From positions 80,956 through 144,955 of the forward strand of contig NZ_BLAE01000008.1 of the NCBI RefSeq assembly GCF_009687865.1: a stretch of DNA of 64,000 nucleotides, given 5' to 3'. This DNA is from Acrocarpospora macrocephala (GTDB taxonomy: Bacteria; Actinomycetota; Actinomycetes; Streptosporangiales; Streptosporangiaceae). A program made the position numbers and the translations under genes. Positions 31,821 through 40,698 of the stretch are shown here, in pieces. The notes beneath the pieces are model-generated. The model did not search any database and was not told the DNA's origin. It saw nothing but the letters and a program-made list of their open reading frames with translations. Numbering within the stretch: position 1 is the first letter of the stretch; each line of letters begins with the position of its first letter.

Positions 31821-32845
31821 CCGGATTCAACGAGATGCACATCCTGTGGATCTCGGAGGGCATGAGCTGCGACGGCGACACCGTCTCGGTGACCGCGGCC
31901 TCGCAGCCCGCGATCGAGGACGTGGTCAACGGCCTGGTCCCAGGGCTGCCGAAGGTGCACCTGCACAACAAGGTGCTCTCGCCGACCGTGGGCGGCGAGG
32001 ACTTCCTGGCGCCGTTCCGGGCGGCCGCGCGGGGGGATCTGGCGCCTTTCATCTTCGTCATGGAGGGTTCCGTCCCCAACGAGAAGATCAACGGGGACGG
32101 TTACTGGACGTCGTTCGGCAACGACCCGGTCACCGGCGAGCCGATGCCGGTGAACACCTGGATCGACATGCTGGCCCCGCGGGCGTGGGCGGTGGTGGCC
32201 ATCGGAACCTGCGCGACGTACGGCGGCATCCACGCCATGGCCGGCAACCCGACCGGATGCATGGGCCTCGCCGACTACCTGGGCTGGGATTTCCGGTCGG
32301 CCGGTGGACTGCCGATCGTCAACGTGCCCGGATGCCCGGTCCAGCCCGACAACTTCATGGAGACCCTGACCTGGGTGCTCTACCACGCCGCGGGCAGCGC
32401 ACCGCCGCCGCCGCTGGACGAGATGCTGCGCCCGCAGTGGCTGTTCGGCCGGACGGTGCACGAGGGCTGCGACCGGGGCGCCTACTACGAGCAGGGCGAC
32501 TTCGCACGGGACTACAACTCGCCCAAATGCCAGGTGAAGGTCGGCTGCTGGGGCCCGGTGGTCAACTGCAACGTGCCCAAGCGCGGCTGGATGGGCGGGG
32601 TCGGGGGCTGCCCGAATGTGGGCGGTATCTGCATCGCCTGCACGATGCCGGGCTTCCCCGACAAGTTCATGCCGTTCATGGACATGCCGCCGGGCGGCAG
32701 CCTGTCCACCATGCTGATCAAGCCGTATGGCGCGTTCATCCGGCGGATGCGCGGCATCACCAATCACACGGCCAACAGAGAGCCCCGGTGGCGCCACAAC
32801 CGTGATGCTCTGACCAGCGGATTCAACCCGCACTGGCGTCCTTAG
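31817..32845 (+). CDS. hhyS: [NiFe]-hydrogenase small subunit, group 1h type
   Basis: 342-aa electron-transfer subunit. Iron-sulfur ligands are visible at the N terminus (EGMSCDGD), in GTCATYGG, in NVPGCPVQPDN, and in the C-terminal set (VHEGCDRGAYY, KCQVKVGCWGPVVNCNVPKRGW, GGCPNVGGICIACTMPGFPDKF). The first motif is C18-x-x-D21 rather than C-x-x-C. This fits the Cys3-Asp proximal cluster known in the O2-insensitive group 1h (formerly group 5) enzymes. There is no Tat signal or membrane anchor, so it is presumably cytoplasmic-side. It is encoded immediately before the large subunit. Confidence 0.95.
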   Translation: MTGFNEMHILWISEGMSCDGDTVSVTAASQPAIEDVVNGLVPGLPKVHLHNKVLSPTVGGEDFLAPFRAAARGDLAPFIFVMEGSVPNEKINGDGYWTSFGNDPVTGEPMPVNTWIDMLAPRAWAVVAIGTCATYGGIHAMAGNPTGCMGLADYLGWDFRSAGGLPIVNVPGCPVQPDNFMETLTWVLYHAAGSAPPPPLDEMLRPQWLFGRTVHEGCDRGAYYEQGDFARDYNSPKCQVKVGCWGPVVNCNVPKRGWMGGVGGCPNVGGICIACTMPGFPDKFMPFMDMPPGGSLSTMLIKPYGAFIRRMRGITNHTANREPRWRHNRDALTSGFNPHWRP

Positions 32846-32874
32846 ACAGCAACAGGAGAGACAGGAGCACGGGG

Positions 32875-34662
32875 ATGGTCATGGAGCAGGAAGCCACCGA
32901 GGAGGTCGGCAAGCTGGTCGAGATGTCGTGGGATCCGATCACCCGCATCATCGGGAACCTCGGCATCTACACGAAGATCGACTTCGCGAACCGGGAGGTC
33001 GTGGAGTGCCACAGCACGTCCTCGCTGTTCCGTGGCTACTCGGTGTTCATGAAGGGCAAGGATCCGCGGGACGCGGGATTCATCACCAGCCGGATCTGCG
33101 GCATCTGCGGGGACAACCACACCACCTGCTCGGTGTACGCGCAGAACATGGCCTACGGCATCAAGACCCCCAAACTCGCCGAATGGATCATCAATCTCGG
33201 CGAGGCGGCCGAGTACATGTTCGACCACACCCTCTTCCAGGACAATCTCGTCTTCGTCGACTTCTGCGAGGCGATGGTCAAGGACACCAACCCGGGCCTG
33301 CTGAAACGAGCCAGGACCACCGAGGCGCCGAACGCCGCCATCCACGGCAAACGCACCATCGCGGACATCATGGAGGCGTTCAATCCGTTCGAAGGGGACA
33401 TCTACAAGGAGGCGCTGCGCGTCAGCCGTACCACCCGGGAGATGTTCTGCCTGATGGAGGGCAGGCATGTGCACCCGTCGGCCGTCTATCCGGGCGGCGT
33501 CGGCACGATGCCCACCCCGACGGTGTTCACCGACTACCTGTCCCGGTTGCTCGGCATCGTGGATTTCGTGAAGAAATCGGTCGCCTTGAACGACGACGTC
33601 TTCAACTTCTTCTACGAGGCGCTGCCCGGCTACGAGGAGGTGGGCCGGCGCCGGGTTCTGCTGGGCTGCTGGGGGGCGTTCCAGGATCCCGACGTCGTCG
33701 ACTACCGCTACGAGTCGATGAACGAGTGGGGCAAGGCGATGTACGTCACCCCGGGTGTGATCGTCGACGGCAAGCTGATCACGACCAATCTCATCGACAT
33801 CAATCTGGGCATCCGCATCCATCTGGGCAGTTCGTTCTACGACGACTGGGTGGCCGAGGATCCGTTCGTCACCCATGATCCGCTCGGCAATCCGGTGGAC
33901 ATGCGGCACCCGTGGAACCAGACGACGTTGCCCGCGCCGCAGAAGCGTGACTTCAAGGGCAACTACAGCTGGGTGATGAGCCCGCGCTGGCTGGATCCGC
34001 GCACCGGCGACCACCTGGCGCTGGACACCGGCGGCGGCCCGTTCGCCCGGTTGTACAGCACGGCGCTGGCCGGTCTCGTGGACACCCCGTACGTCAAGTC
34101 GACCGGTTCCTCGGTGCGGATCTCGCTGCCGAAGGGCGACGAGCTGCCGGAGACGACGCTGGAGTGGAAGATCCCGCCCTGGTCGAACGCGATCGAGCGG
34201 AACAGGGCCCGGGTGTACTTCGTGGCGTACGCCGCCGCCATGGCCGTCTACTTCATCGAGCAGGCCCTCGGGCGGGTGCGCGGCGGCGACACCAAGGTCT
34301 TCCAGGACTTCGAGGTGCCGGACGAGGCGATCGGCGTCGGCTTCCACGAGGCGGTACGCGGGATCCTCTCGCACCACCTGGTCATCCGGGACGGCAAGAT
34401 CGCCAACTACCACCCGTACCCGCCCACGCCGTGGAACGCCAGTCCGCGCGACGAGTTCGGCACGCCGGGGCCGTACGAGGACGCCGTCCAGGGCATGCCG
34501 ATCTTCGAGGAGAACGGCCCGGACGACTTCAAGGGCGTCGACATCATGCGCGCGGTGCGCAGTTTCGACCCGTGCCTCCCCTGCGGTGTGCACATGTATC
34601 TCGGCAAGGGCCGCACGCTGAAGAAGCTCCATTCGCCCATGTTCGGGGCCGGTCATGGGTGA
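32875..34662 (+). CDS. hhyL: [NiFe]-hydrogenase large subunit, group 1h type
   Basis: 595-aa catalytic subunit carrying the NiFe(CN)2CO centre. The N-terminal ligand motif is SRICGICGDNHTT (about 71-83) and the C-terminal motif is DPCLPCGVH (about 565-573). A 22-residue tail after that His (MYLGKGRTLKKL...) is the expected target of the endopeptidase encoded upstream. Start ATG 32875 has AGGAG upstream. With the CxxD small subunit this indicates a high-affinity H2-oxidising enzyme that scavenges atmospheric H2 during starvation or sporulation. Confidence 0.96.
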   Translation: MVMEQEATEEVGKLVEMSWDPITRIIGNLGIYTKIDFANREVVECHSTSSLFRGYSVFMKGKDPRDAGFITSRICGICGDNHTTCSVYAQNMAYGIKTPKLAEWIINLGEAAEYMFDHTLFQDNLVFVDFCEAMVKDTNPGLLKRARTTEAPNAAIHGKRTIADIMEAFNPFEGDIYKEALRVSRTTREMFCLMEGRHVHPSAVYPGGVGTMPTPTVFTDYLSRLLGIVDFVKKSVALNDDVFNFFYEALPGYEEVGRRRVLLGCWGAFQDPDVVDYRYESMNEWGKAMYVTPGVIVDGKLITTNLIDINLGIRIHLGSSFYDDWVAEDPFVTHDPLGNPVDMRHPWNQTTLPAPQKRDFKGNYSWVMSPRWLDPRTGDHLALDTGGGPFARLYSTALAGLVDTPYVKSTGSSVRISLPKGDELPETTLEWKIPPWSNAIERNRARVYFVAYAAAMAVYFIEQALGRVRGGDTKVFQDFEVPDEAIGVGFHEAVRGILSHHLVIRDGKIANYHPYPPTPWNASPRDEFGTPGPYEDAVQGMPIFEENGPDDFKGVDIMRAVRSFDPCLPCGVHMYLGKGRTLKKLHSPMFGAGHG

Positions 34663-34960
34663 ACGCCTGGACGACCGGACCGTCGCCGTCCGGCTGGAGG
34701 TGCTGGAGGAACTGCTCGCCGAGCTGGAGGCGACGGCCGCGGAGACGCCGCTCGACGCCGTCGCCCTGCTCGCCGAGGTGTACGGCGAAGCGCTCGCCCG
34801 GGTCATGGAGCGGGCGGAGCCCGAGCTTCAGACGGTTCTGGCGGGAGACGTGCTGCTGGCGCATCTGTTCGCGCTGCACGGGATCCGTTCCGGGCCGGCC
34901 GACACGAAGACGTTCATCCCGACGGACGCGCTGCTGCGAAAACCGGAGGTGAGGACGTGA
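34655..34960 (+). CDS. hydrogenase-locus hypothetical protein, 101 aa
   Basis: Acidic, mostly helical protein (VAVRLEVLEELLAELEATAAETPLDAVALLAEVYGEALARVME) without cysteines or histidine clusters. I know no assigned function. It overlaps the large-subunit gene by 8 bp and the next gene by 4 bp, which ties its expression to the hydrogenase. A scaffold or chaperone role is an inference from context alone. Confidence 0.8.
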   Translation: MGERLDDRTVAVRLEVLEELLAELEATAAETPLDAVALLAEVYGEALARVMERAEPELQTVLAGDVLLAHLFALHGIRSGPADTKTFIPTDALLRKPEVRT

Positions 34961-35529
34961 CCGTGCTCGATCGGGTGATCAACAGGAAGGTCGTCCGGGA
35001 ACGGCGGGCCGCCGAGCCGTGCGAGCTGTGCGGTGCTCCCCTGGCGGGCGCGCACGCCCACCTGTACGCGGAGCAGCAGGAACACCTGCTGTGCGCGTGC
35101 CGAGCCTGCGCGCTGCTGTTCGAACGCGGCGGGACAAGTCTGGGCCGCTTTCAGCTGGTTCCCGACCGCCGGATCCGGCTCACCGGCCCGGCCGACCTCG
35201 GCATTCCCGTGGGTTTGGCGTTCTTCGTGCTGCGCCCGGACGGGGTCGTCCTGGCCCACTACCCGAGCCCGGTGGGAGCCACCCGCTGGGAGCTGGACGC
35301 CGACGTGTGGGCGCGCATCACCGGCCAGTACGAGCCGCTGCGATCGATGCGGCCGGGGGTGGAGGCGTTCCTGGTGGCCGTCGTACGCGGCATGGACGAA
35401 CGGTGGCTGGTTCCGATCGACGACTGCCACCGCCTGGTCGCGCTGGTACGCGGCGAGTGGAAGGGCATGTCCGGCGGCCAGGAACTCTGGACACGGCTGG
35501 CCCGATTCTTCGCCGAACTACCTGTCTGA
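34957..35529 (+). CDS. DUF5947-like zinc-ribbon protein
   Basis: 190 aa. The N-terminal zinc ribbon is CELCGAPL ... HLLCACRACALLF, followed by a compact alpha/beta region (GRFQLVPDRRIRLTG, GIPVGLAFFVLRPDGVVLAHYPSPVGATRWELD). The family is known to me as DUF5947, found in actinobacterial hydrogenase loci; its role is undetermined. The GTG start at 34957 overlaps the upstream stop. The cysteine pairs could bind zinc or an Fe-S cluster and make it a candidate electron-transfer or assembly partner. Confidence 0.82.
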   Translation: MTVLDRVINRKVVRERRAAEPCELCGAPLAGAHAHLYAEQQEHLLCACRACALLFERGGTSLGRFQLVPDRRIRLTGPADLGIPVGLAFFVLRPDGVVLAHYPSPVGATRWELDADVWARITGQYEPLRSMRPGVEAFLVAVVRGMDERWLVPIDDCHRLVALVRGEWKGMSGGQELWTRLARFFAELPV

Positions 35530-35543
35530 AAGGGAGGACCGAT

Positions 35544-35753
35544 ATGGCTGGAATCCGCGTGGGCAAACCCGACGTGGCGCCGGACACGACCGCGCACGTC
35601 AAGGGCGTACGCCAGGGGAATCAGCGGCGCGCCCGCCGCTACCAGGCAGGACACCACAAGGACGGCACCGCCGACGCGCGCCGGTCCACGGGTGTGCGGC
35701 CCAAGAAGGAGAACCCCATCCTGCCGGTCATGCCGAACCTGCCGCCAGGCTGA
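35544..35753 (+). CDS. hydrogenase-locus small basic protein, 69 aa
   Basis: Basic, probably disordered peptide (MAGIRVGKPDVAPDTTAHVK ... GNQRRARRYQAGHHKDG ... ILPVMPNLPPG) with a strong AGGGAGG 7 bp before ATG 35544. No known family. Conserved placement between the DUF5947 gene and a single-helix membrane peptide suggests a hydrogenase-linked role. Confidence 0.75.
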   Translation: MAGIRVGKPDVAPDTTAHVKGVRQGNQRRARRYQAGHHKDGTADARRSTGVRPKKENPILPVMPNLPPG

Positions 35754-35766
35754 GAGGAGGTGTGAC

Positions 35767-35877
35767 ATGCGACCGAACAAGAAGATGCTGGCCCTGCTCG
35801 GCGGGGCGCTGCTGATCGCGCTGTTCTGGCGGGAACTGCCCGCGATGAAGCGCTACATCAAGATCGAGAGAATGTGA
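35767..35877 (+). CDS. DUF6893-like single-span membrane peptide, 36 aa
   Basis: The peptide is MRPNKKMLALLGGALLIALF followed by WRELPAMKRYIKIERM: one transmembrane helix (about 7-22) and a basic amphipathic tail. GAGAGGAGG precedes ATG 35767. It resembles the DUF6893 family of small proteins encoded in streptomycete hydrogenase operons. It could anchor the otherwise soluble hydrogenase near the membrane (inference). Confidence 0.78.
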   Translation: MRPNKKMLALLGGALLIALFWRELPAMKRYIKIERM

Positions 35878-35883
35878 CGCAAG

Positions 35884-36156
35884 ATGTGCCTGGGCATTCC
35901 CGGCGAGATCGTCGAACTCCTTCCCGGACCGACCGAACTGGCCACGGTCGACGTCGTGGGCGTCCGGCGGGCCATCAACATCGGCCTGCTGGGCGAGCAG
36001 GGAGTTCGCCCAGGCGACTGGGTGCTGGTCCATGTGGGCTTCGCCATGTCCAAGATCGACGAAGCGGAGGCGGCGGCCACGCTGGCCCTGCTCACCGGTC
36101 TCGGGCAGGCCTATACCGATGAGCTCGAAGCGCTCGCGGAATCAGACATCACCTGA
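35884..36156 (+). CDS. hypC: hydrogenase assembly chaperone HypC
   Basis: 90 aa, starting MCLGIPGEIVEL with the functional Cys2 that carries the Fe(CN)2CO unit with HypD. The OB-fold pattern ATVDVVGVRRAINIGLL ... VRPGDWVLVHVGFAMSKID is intact. It is followed by hypD after 12 bp. A second, divergent HypC-like gene lies at 41326-41547. Confidence 0.95.
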   Translation: MCLGIPGEIVELLPGPTELATVDVVGVRRAINIGLLGEQGVRPGDWVLVHVGFAMSKIDEAEAAATLALLTGLGQAYTDELEALAESDIT

Positions 36157-36168
36157 AAGGCGACCGAC

Positions 36169-37296
36169 GTGCGGTTCATCGATGAATATCGCGATGCGGG
36201 CAGGGCCAGAATGCTGGCGTCGCAGATCCGGGAGCTCTGCGAACCGGGTCGGCAGTACACGTTCATGGAGGTGTGCGGGGGCCACACGCACACCATCTAC
36301 AAACATGGGCTGGAGGACTACCTGCCGGAGGCCGTGACGCTGGTGCACGGCCCCGGCTGCCCGGTGTGCGTGATCCCGATGGGACGCGTCGACGACGCCA
36401 TCGACCTCGCCCGCCGGCCGGGGGTGATCATGACCTCGTTCGGGGACATGATGCGCGTGCCCGGCGGCCAGGGATCGTTCCTGGACGCGAAAGCGGCCGG
36501 GGCGGACATCCGCATGGTGTATTCGCCGCTGGACGCCCTGAAAATCGCCCGGATGAATCCGGATCGCACGGTCGTCTTCATGGCCATCGGCTTCGAGACG
36601 ACGGCGCCGTCCACCGCGATGACCGTGCTGCGGGCCGCCGCCGAAGGTCTTTCCAACTTCTTCGTCTTCTGCAACCACGTGACCATCATTCCGGCCATCA
36701 AGGCGATCCTGGACTCGCCGGACCAGCGGCTGGACGGCTTCATCGGGCCCGGCCACGTCTCGACCGTGATCGGCTGCCGGCCGTACGAGTTCATCGCCCG
36801 CGAGTACGGCAAGCCGCTCGTGTGCGCCGGGTTCGAGCCGCTGGACATCCTGCAGTCGATCCACATGCTGCTCCGGCAGCTCGCGGACGGCCGGGCCGAC
36901 GTGGAGAACCAGTACACGCGGGTGGTGCCCTGGGATGGCAACCGCACGGCGCTGGACGTGATCTCCCGGGTGATGGAGGTGCGGCCGTTCTTCGAATGGC
37001 GGGGGCTGGGGTTCATTTCGCAGTCGGCGTTGCGGATGCGGGAGGCGTACGCCGCGTACGACGCCGAAGTGCTCTTCGACGTGCCGGGCGTGCGGGTGGC
37101 CGACCCCAAGGCGTGCCAGTGCGGGGAGGTGCTCAAAGGGGTGCTGAAACCGTGGGAGTGCAAGGTCTTCGGGACGGCCTGCACGCCGGAGACGCCGATC
37201 GGCACGTGCATGGTCTCTTCGGAGGGGGCCTGCGCCGCGTACTACAACTTCGGCCGGTTCACCCGCAGCCGGCACAAGGAGACGAGCCGTACATGA
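36169..37296 (+). CDS. hypD: hydrogenase formation protein HypD
   Basis: 375-aa Fe-S protein on which the Fe(CN)2CO cofactor is assembled with HypC. Conserved motifs include FMEVCGGHTHTIYKHGL, HGPGCPVCVIP, GFETTAPSTA, FIGPGHVSTVIG and C-terminal cluster cysteines (CQCGEVLKG, PWECKVFGTACTPETPIGTCMVSSEGACAAYYNFGR). The GTG start follows AAAGGCG. It overlaps hypE by 4 bp. Confidence 0.96.
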   Translation: MRFIDEYRDAGRARMLASQIRELCEPGRQYTFMEVCGGHTHTIYKHGLEDYLPEAVTLVHGPGCPVCVIPMGRVDDAIDLARRPGVIMTSFGDMMRVPGGQGSFLDAKAAGADIRMVYSPLDALKIARMNPDRTVVFMAIGFETTAPSTAMTVLRAAAEGLSNFFVFCNHVTIIPAIKAILDSPDQRLDGFIGPGHVSTVIGCRPYEFIAREYGKPLVCAGFEPLDILQSIHMLLRQLADGRADVENQYTRVVPWDGNRTALDVISRVMEVRPFFEWRGLGFISQSALRMREAYAAYDAEVLFDVPGVRVADPKACQCGEVLKGVLKPWECKVFGTACTPETPIGTCMVSSEGACAAYYNFGRFTRSRHKETSRT

Positions 37297-38435
37297 CCGC
37301 CGACCAGACCGCCGCGTGGGCCGAGCAGGCCATCGCCGAGGCCGCCCACGAGCCCGGATCCGCGCACCCGTCCCGGGAGGAGCAGGTGCTGCTGCGGATC
37401 GAACGCGCCCGCCGCCGCAGGCCGAAGGTCAGGGAGGAGCGGATCACCCTGGCGCACGGCGCGGGCGGCAAGGCGACCCGGACCCTGATCGACGCCGTCT
37501 TCGTGGACGCCTTCCGCAATCCCGCGCTCGAGCCGCTGGGCGATGGGGCGGTCCTCGACGTCAACGGCGGGCGGCTGGTCTTCACCACCGACTCCTACGT
37601 GGTGTCGCCCCTGTTCTTCCCCGGCGGGGACATCGGCGACCTCGCGGTGAACGGGACCGTCAACGATCTCGCGGTGTGCGGCGCGCGCCCGCTCTACCTG
37701 TCGGCGGGATTCATCCTGGAGGAGGGATTCCCCGTCGCCGACCTGCGCCGGATCACCGCGTCCATGGCGGCGGCGGCCGCGCACGCGGGCGTCACCATCG
37801 TGACCGGGGACACCAAGGTGGTGCAGCGCGGCCGGGGAGACGGCTGCTATGTCACCACATCCGGGGTCGGCGTGCTGGAGCGGGAGATCACCCTGGGCGA
37901 GCCGATGGTACGGCCCGGCGACGCCGTGATCGTGTCCGGGCCGATCGGCGAGCACGGCATCACGATCATGATCGCCCGGGGCGAGCTGGACATCGAGGCG
38001 GACCTCGCCTCCGACACCGCGGCCCTGCATGACATCGTCGCGACGCTCCTCGACGCCGTTCCGGTGCGCATGCTGCGCGACGCCACGCGCGGCGGGGTGG
38101 CGACCGTGCTCAACGAGGTCGCCCAGGCCGCGCAGGTGTCCGTCGTGATCGAGGAACCGGCGATACCGGTGCGTCCGGTCGTGACCGGGGCCTGTGAACT
38201 GCTCGGCCTGGATCCGCTGTACGTCGCGTGCGAGGGCAGGTTCGTGGCGGTTGTGGACGGCGATCACGCTGATGCCGCGGTGGCGGCGCTGCGCGGGCAT
38301 CCGCTTGGTGAGGGTGCCGCAGTCGTTGGGGTGGTTGAGGCGGATCCGGCGGGGCTGGTGCTGCTCAAGACGGCTTTCGGGGGTACGAGGATCGTCGATG
38401 TGCTGGTCGGGGATCCGCTTCCGCGCATCTGCTGA
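37293..38435 (+). CDS. hypE: carbamoyl dehydratase HypE
   Basis: 380-aa PurM-like ATPase that dehydrates the HypF-carbamoylated C-terminal cysteine to a thiocyanate, the source of the CN ligands. It ends PRIC with the acceptor Cys last, as required. Core motifs: LAHGAGGKATRTLI, VFTTDSYVVSPLFFPGGDIGDLAVNGTVNDLAV, VTGDTKVVQRG and MLRDATRGGVATVLNEV. The N-terminal 48 residues are a non-core extension. Its last 71 bp overlap the converging hypF gene. Confidence 0.95.
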   Translation: MTADQTAAWAEQAIAEAAHEPGSAHPSREEQVLLRIERARRRRPKVREERITLAHGAGGKATRTLIDAVFVDAFRNPALEPLGDGAVLDVNGGRLVFTTDSYVVSPLFFPGGDIGDLAVNGTVNDLAVCGARPLYLSAGFILEEGFPVADLRRITASMAAAAAHAGVTIVTGDTKVVQRGRGDGCYVTTSGVGVLEREITLGEPMVRPGDAVIVSGPIGEHGITIMIARGELDIEADLASDTAALHDIVATLLDAVPVRMLRDATRGGVATVLNEVAQAAQVSVVIEEPAIPVRPVVTGACELLGLDPLYVACEGRFVAVVDGDHADAAVAALRGHPLGEGAAVVGVVEADPAGLVLLKTAFGGTRIVDVLVGDPLPRIC

Positions 38436-40698
38436 GGCGGTCGCGGGCCGCGGCGACTACCGCCTGGCCCAGGGAGATGCCGCCGTCCCCCGGCGGCACC
38501 CGGGAGTGGACCAGGACCTGGAGGCCGTGTCGCTCCAGTCCGGACACCACCAGTTCCAGCAGGATGACGTTCTGGAAAACGCCGCCGGACAGCGCGACCG
38601 TCTCCAGCCCGGTACGGTCCCGCAGTGATCGCACCGCCCGGACCACGGCGGCGGCCAGCCCGTTGTGGAACCGGGCGGCGATGCGTTCCACGGCGACGCC
38701 GGATCGCACGTCCTCGGCGGCGCTGCGCACCAGATCGCTGCCCGCCATGACCAGCAGGTCGCCGTCGTCCACTCGCATCGGATAGGCGCCTTGTTCGGCG
38801 GGATCCACGCGGGCTTCCAGTTCGGCCGCGGCCTGGCCCTCGTAGGTGATCACATCGCGGATACCGGCGACCGCGGAGACGGCGTCGAACAGCCGCCCGG
38901 CGCTGGAGGTGAGTGGAGAATTCGTTCCGGTTCGTGCCAGCGCGACGGCTGCCGCCCATCGGTCGTGGTGCCGCCGTCGCACCGGGAGATCGGGGACGTC
39001 GTCGCCGTAGCCGCGGTCGAGGAAGGCGGCCGCCATCCGCCAGGGCTGCCGGATCGCCGCCGCGCCGCCGGGCATCGGCACCGCCTCCAGGTGGCCGGCC
39101 CGGTGAAAGGTCGTGAGGTCGGCGATGAGGAGCTCGCCGCCCCACAGGGTGCCGTCCGTGCCGAAGCCGAGGCCGTCGAACGCCACCCCGATCACCTGGC
39201 CGGCGTACCCGTTGTCGGCTAGGCAGGAGGCGATGTGGGCGTGATGGTGTTGCACGCCTACCAGGTCAGGTTCGTGCTGTTCCATGGCGTATTTGGTGGA
39301 GAGGTACTCCGGGTGCAGGTCGTGGGCGATCACGGCGGGGCGTACCCCGAAAATTCTGCAGAAGTGGTCGATGCCTTCGGTGAAGGACCGCAGGGTCTCG
39401 TAGTTCTCCAGGTCGCCGATGTGGTGGGAGACGAACGCCTGGACGCCCTTGGCGACGCAGAAGGTGTTCTTCAGTTCGGCTCCGCAGGCGAGCACCGGGC
39501 GGGGGAACGGCCACGGCACGGTGATGGGCGCGGGCACGTAGCCACGGGAACGGCGGATCGGCAGCTCCCGGCCGCGGTAGACGCGGATGAGGGAGTCGTC
39601 GGCGCGTACGTGGATGCGCCGGTCGTGCAGCAGGAACCCGTCGGCGACGGAGGACAACCGGCGCAGGGCGTCCTCGTCGTGGCAGGCGATCGGCTCGCCG
39701 GAGAGATTTCCGCTGGTCAGCACGAACGGACGGGCGGTCTGCCCGGCCAGTAGGTGGTGCAGCGGCGTGTGCGGCAGCATCACCCCCAGGTCGCGGCTGC
39801 CCGGGGCCACCGCCTCGGCGATGGCGGCGTTCTCGCGCCGGGGAGCCAGCACGATGGGGCGGCGGATGCCGGTGAGGAGCCGTTCCGCCTCGGGCCGCAG
39901 GTGGACCAGCGCTCCGGCCGCGGCCAGATCGGGCGCCATCACGGCGAAAGGACGGACCTCCCGGCGTTTGCGGGCCCGCAGCACGTCGACGGCTCGCGCC
40001 TGGTCGGCGAGGACGGCCAGGTGATAGCCGCCGAGTCCCTTGACCGCCAGGATGCGACCCTGGCGAAGCCACGTCACCGCCGTCGTGATCGGATCTCCCG
40101 GCACAGGGAGGCCATCCGCCCCGAGCAGGCGCAGGGCCGGGCCGCAGGACGGGCAGCAGACCGGCTGCGCGTGGAACCGCCGATCCTGGGGATCGCGGTA
40201 TTCGCGCTCGCACGCGGCGCACATGGCGAAGTCGGCCATCGTGGTGGTGTGCCGGTCGTAGGGGACTCCGGTGACGATGGTGAAACGCGGTCCGCAGTTC
40301 GTACAGTTGGTGAACGGGTGGCCGAAGCGGCGGCAGGCCGGGTCGACCAGCTCGGCCAGGCAGTCGGCGCATGGCGCGGTGTCCGGCGCGACCAGGGCTT
40401 CGCGAAGCGCGCCGCCTTCGCTGGCGACGATACGAAACCCCGTCTCCCCCGTTGGATCCGTCGCCTCGACGGTCACCTGGTCGACGATCGCCAGCGGCGG
40501 GGCCTGCTGGCGCAGCGCGGCGACGAAGCCGTCCAGGTCCGGCCGGTGCCCTTCCGCCTCGATGAACACGCCTCCGGCGTCGTTGCCCACGAAACCAGCC
40601 ACGCCGTGCTCGCCTGCGAGTACGCACACGAAAGGACGGAACCCGACCCCCTGCACCAGCCCATGGACCCGGACCCGGATGCGCTCCACGCCGGTCAT
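38365..40698 (-). CDS. hypF: carbamoyltransferase HypF
   Basis: 777-aa enzyme that transfers carbamoyl to the HypE C-terminal cysteine using carbamoyl phosphate and ATP. Domains in order: acylphosphatase (VRVHGLVQGVGFRPFV), two zinc fingers (CADCLAELVDPACRRFGHPFTNCTNCGPRF; CAACEREYRDPQDRRFHAQPVCCPSCGPAL), a YrdC-like domain (AVKGLGGYHLAV, VLTSGNLSGEPI) and a Kae1-like domain (QHHHAHIASCLADNGY, FDGLGFGTDGTLWGGE). ATG 40698 overlaps the upstream stop (ATGA). It is the last gene of the minus-strand operon. Confidence 0.95.
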   Translation of the reverse strand: MTGVERIRVRVHGLVQGVGFRPFVCVLAGEHGVAGFVGNDAGGVFIEAEGHRPDLDGFVAALRQQAPPLAIVDQVTVEATDPTGETGFRIVASEGGALREALVAPDTAPCADCLAELVDPACRRFGHPFTNCTNCGPRFTIVTGVPYDRHTTTMADFAMCAACEREYRDPQDRRFHAQPVCCPSCGPALRLLGADGLPVPGDPITTAVTWLRQGRILAVKGLGGYHLAVLADQARAVDVLRARKRREVRPFAVMAPDLAAAGALVHLRPEAERLLTGIRRPIVLAPRRENAAIAEAVAPGSRDLGVMLPHTPLHHLLAGQTARPFVLTSGNLSGEPIACHDEDALRRLSSVADGFLLHDRRIHVRADDSLIRVYRGRELPIRRSRGYVPAPITVPWPFPRPVLACGAELKNTFCVAKGVQAFVSHHIGDLENYETLRSFTEGIDHFCRIFGVRPAVIAHDLHPEYLSTKYAMEQHEPDLVGVQHHHAHIASCLADNGYAGQVIGVAFDGLGFGTDGTLWGGELLIADLTTFHRAGHLEAVPMPGGAAAIRQPWRMAAAFLDRGYGDDVPDLPVRRRHHDRWAAAVALARTGTNSPLTSSAGRLFDAVSAVAGIRDVITYEGQAAAELEARVDPAEQGAYPMRVDDGDLLVMAGSDLVRSAAEDVRSGVAVERIAARFHNGLAAAVVRAVRSLRDRTGLETVALSGGVFQNVILLELVVSGLERHGLQVLVHSRVPPGDGGISLGQAVVAAARDRLSRCAEADPRPAHRRSSYPRKPS

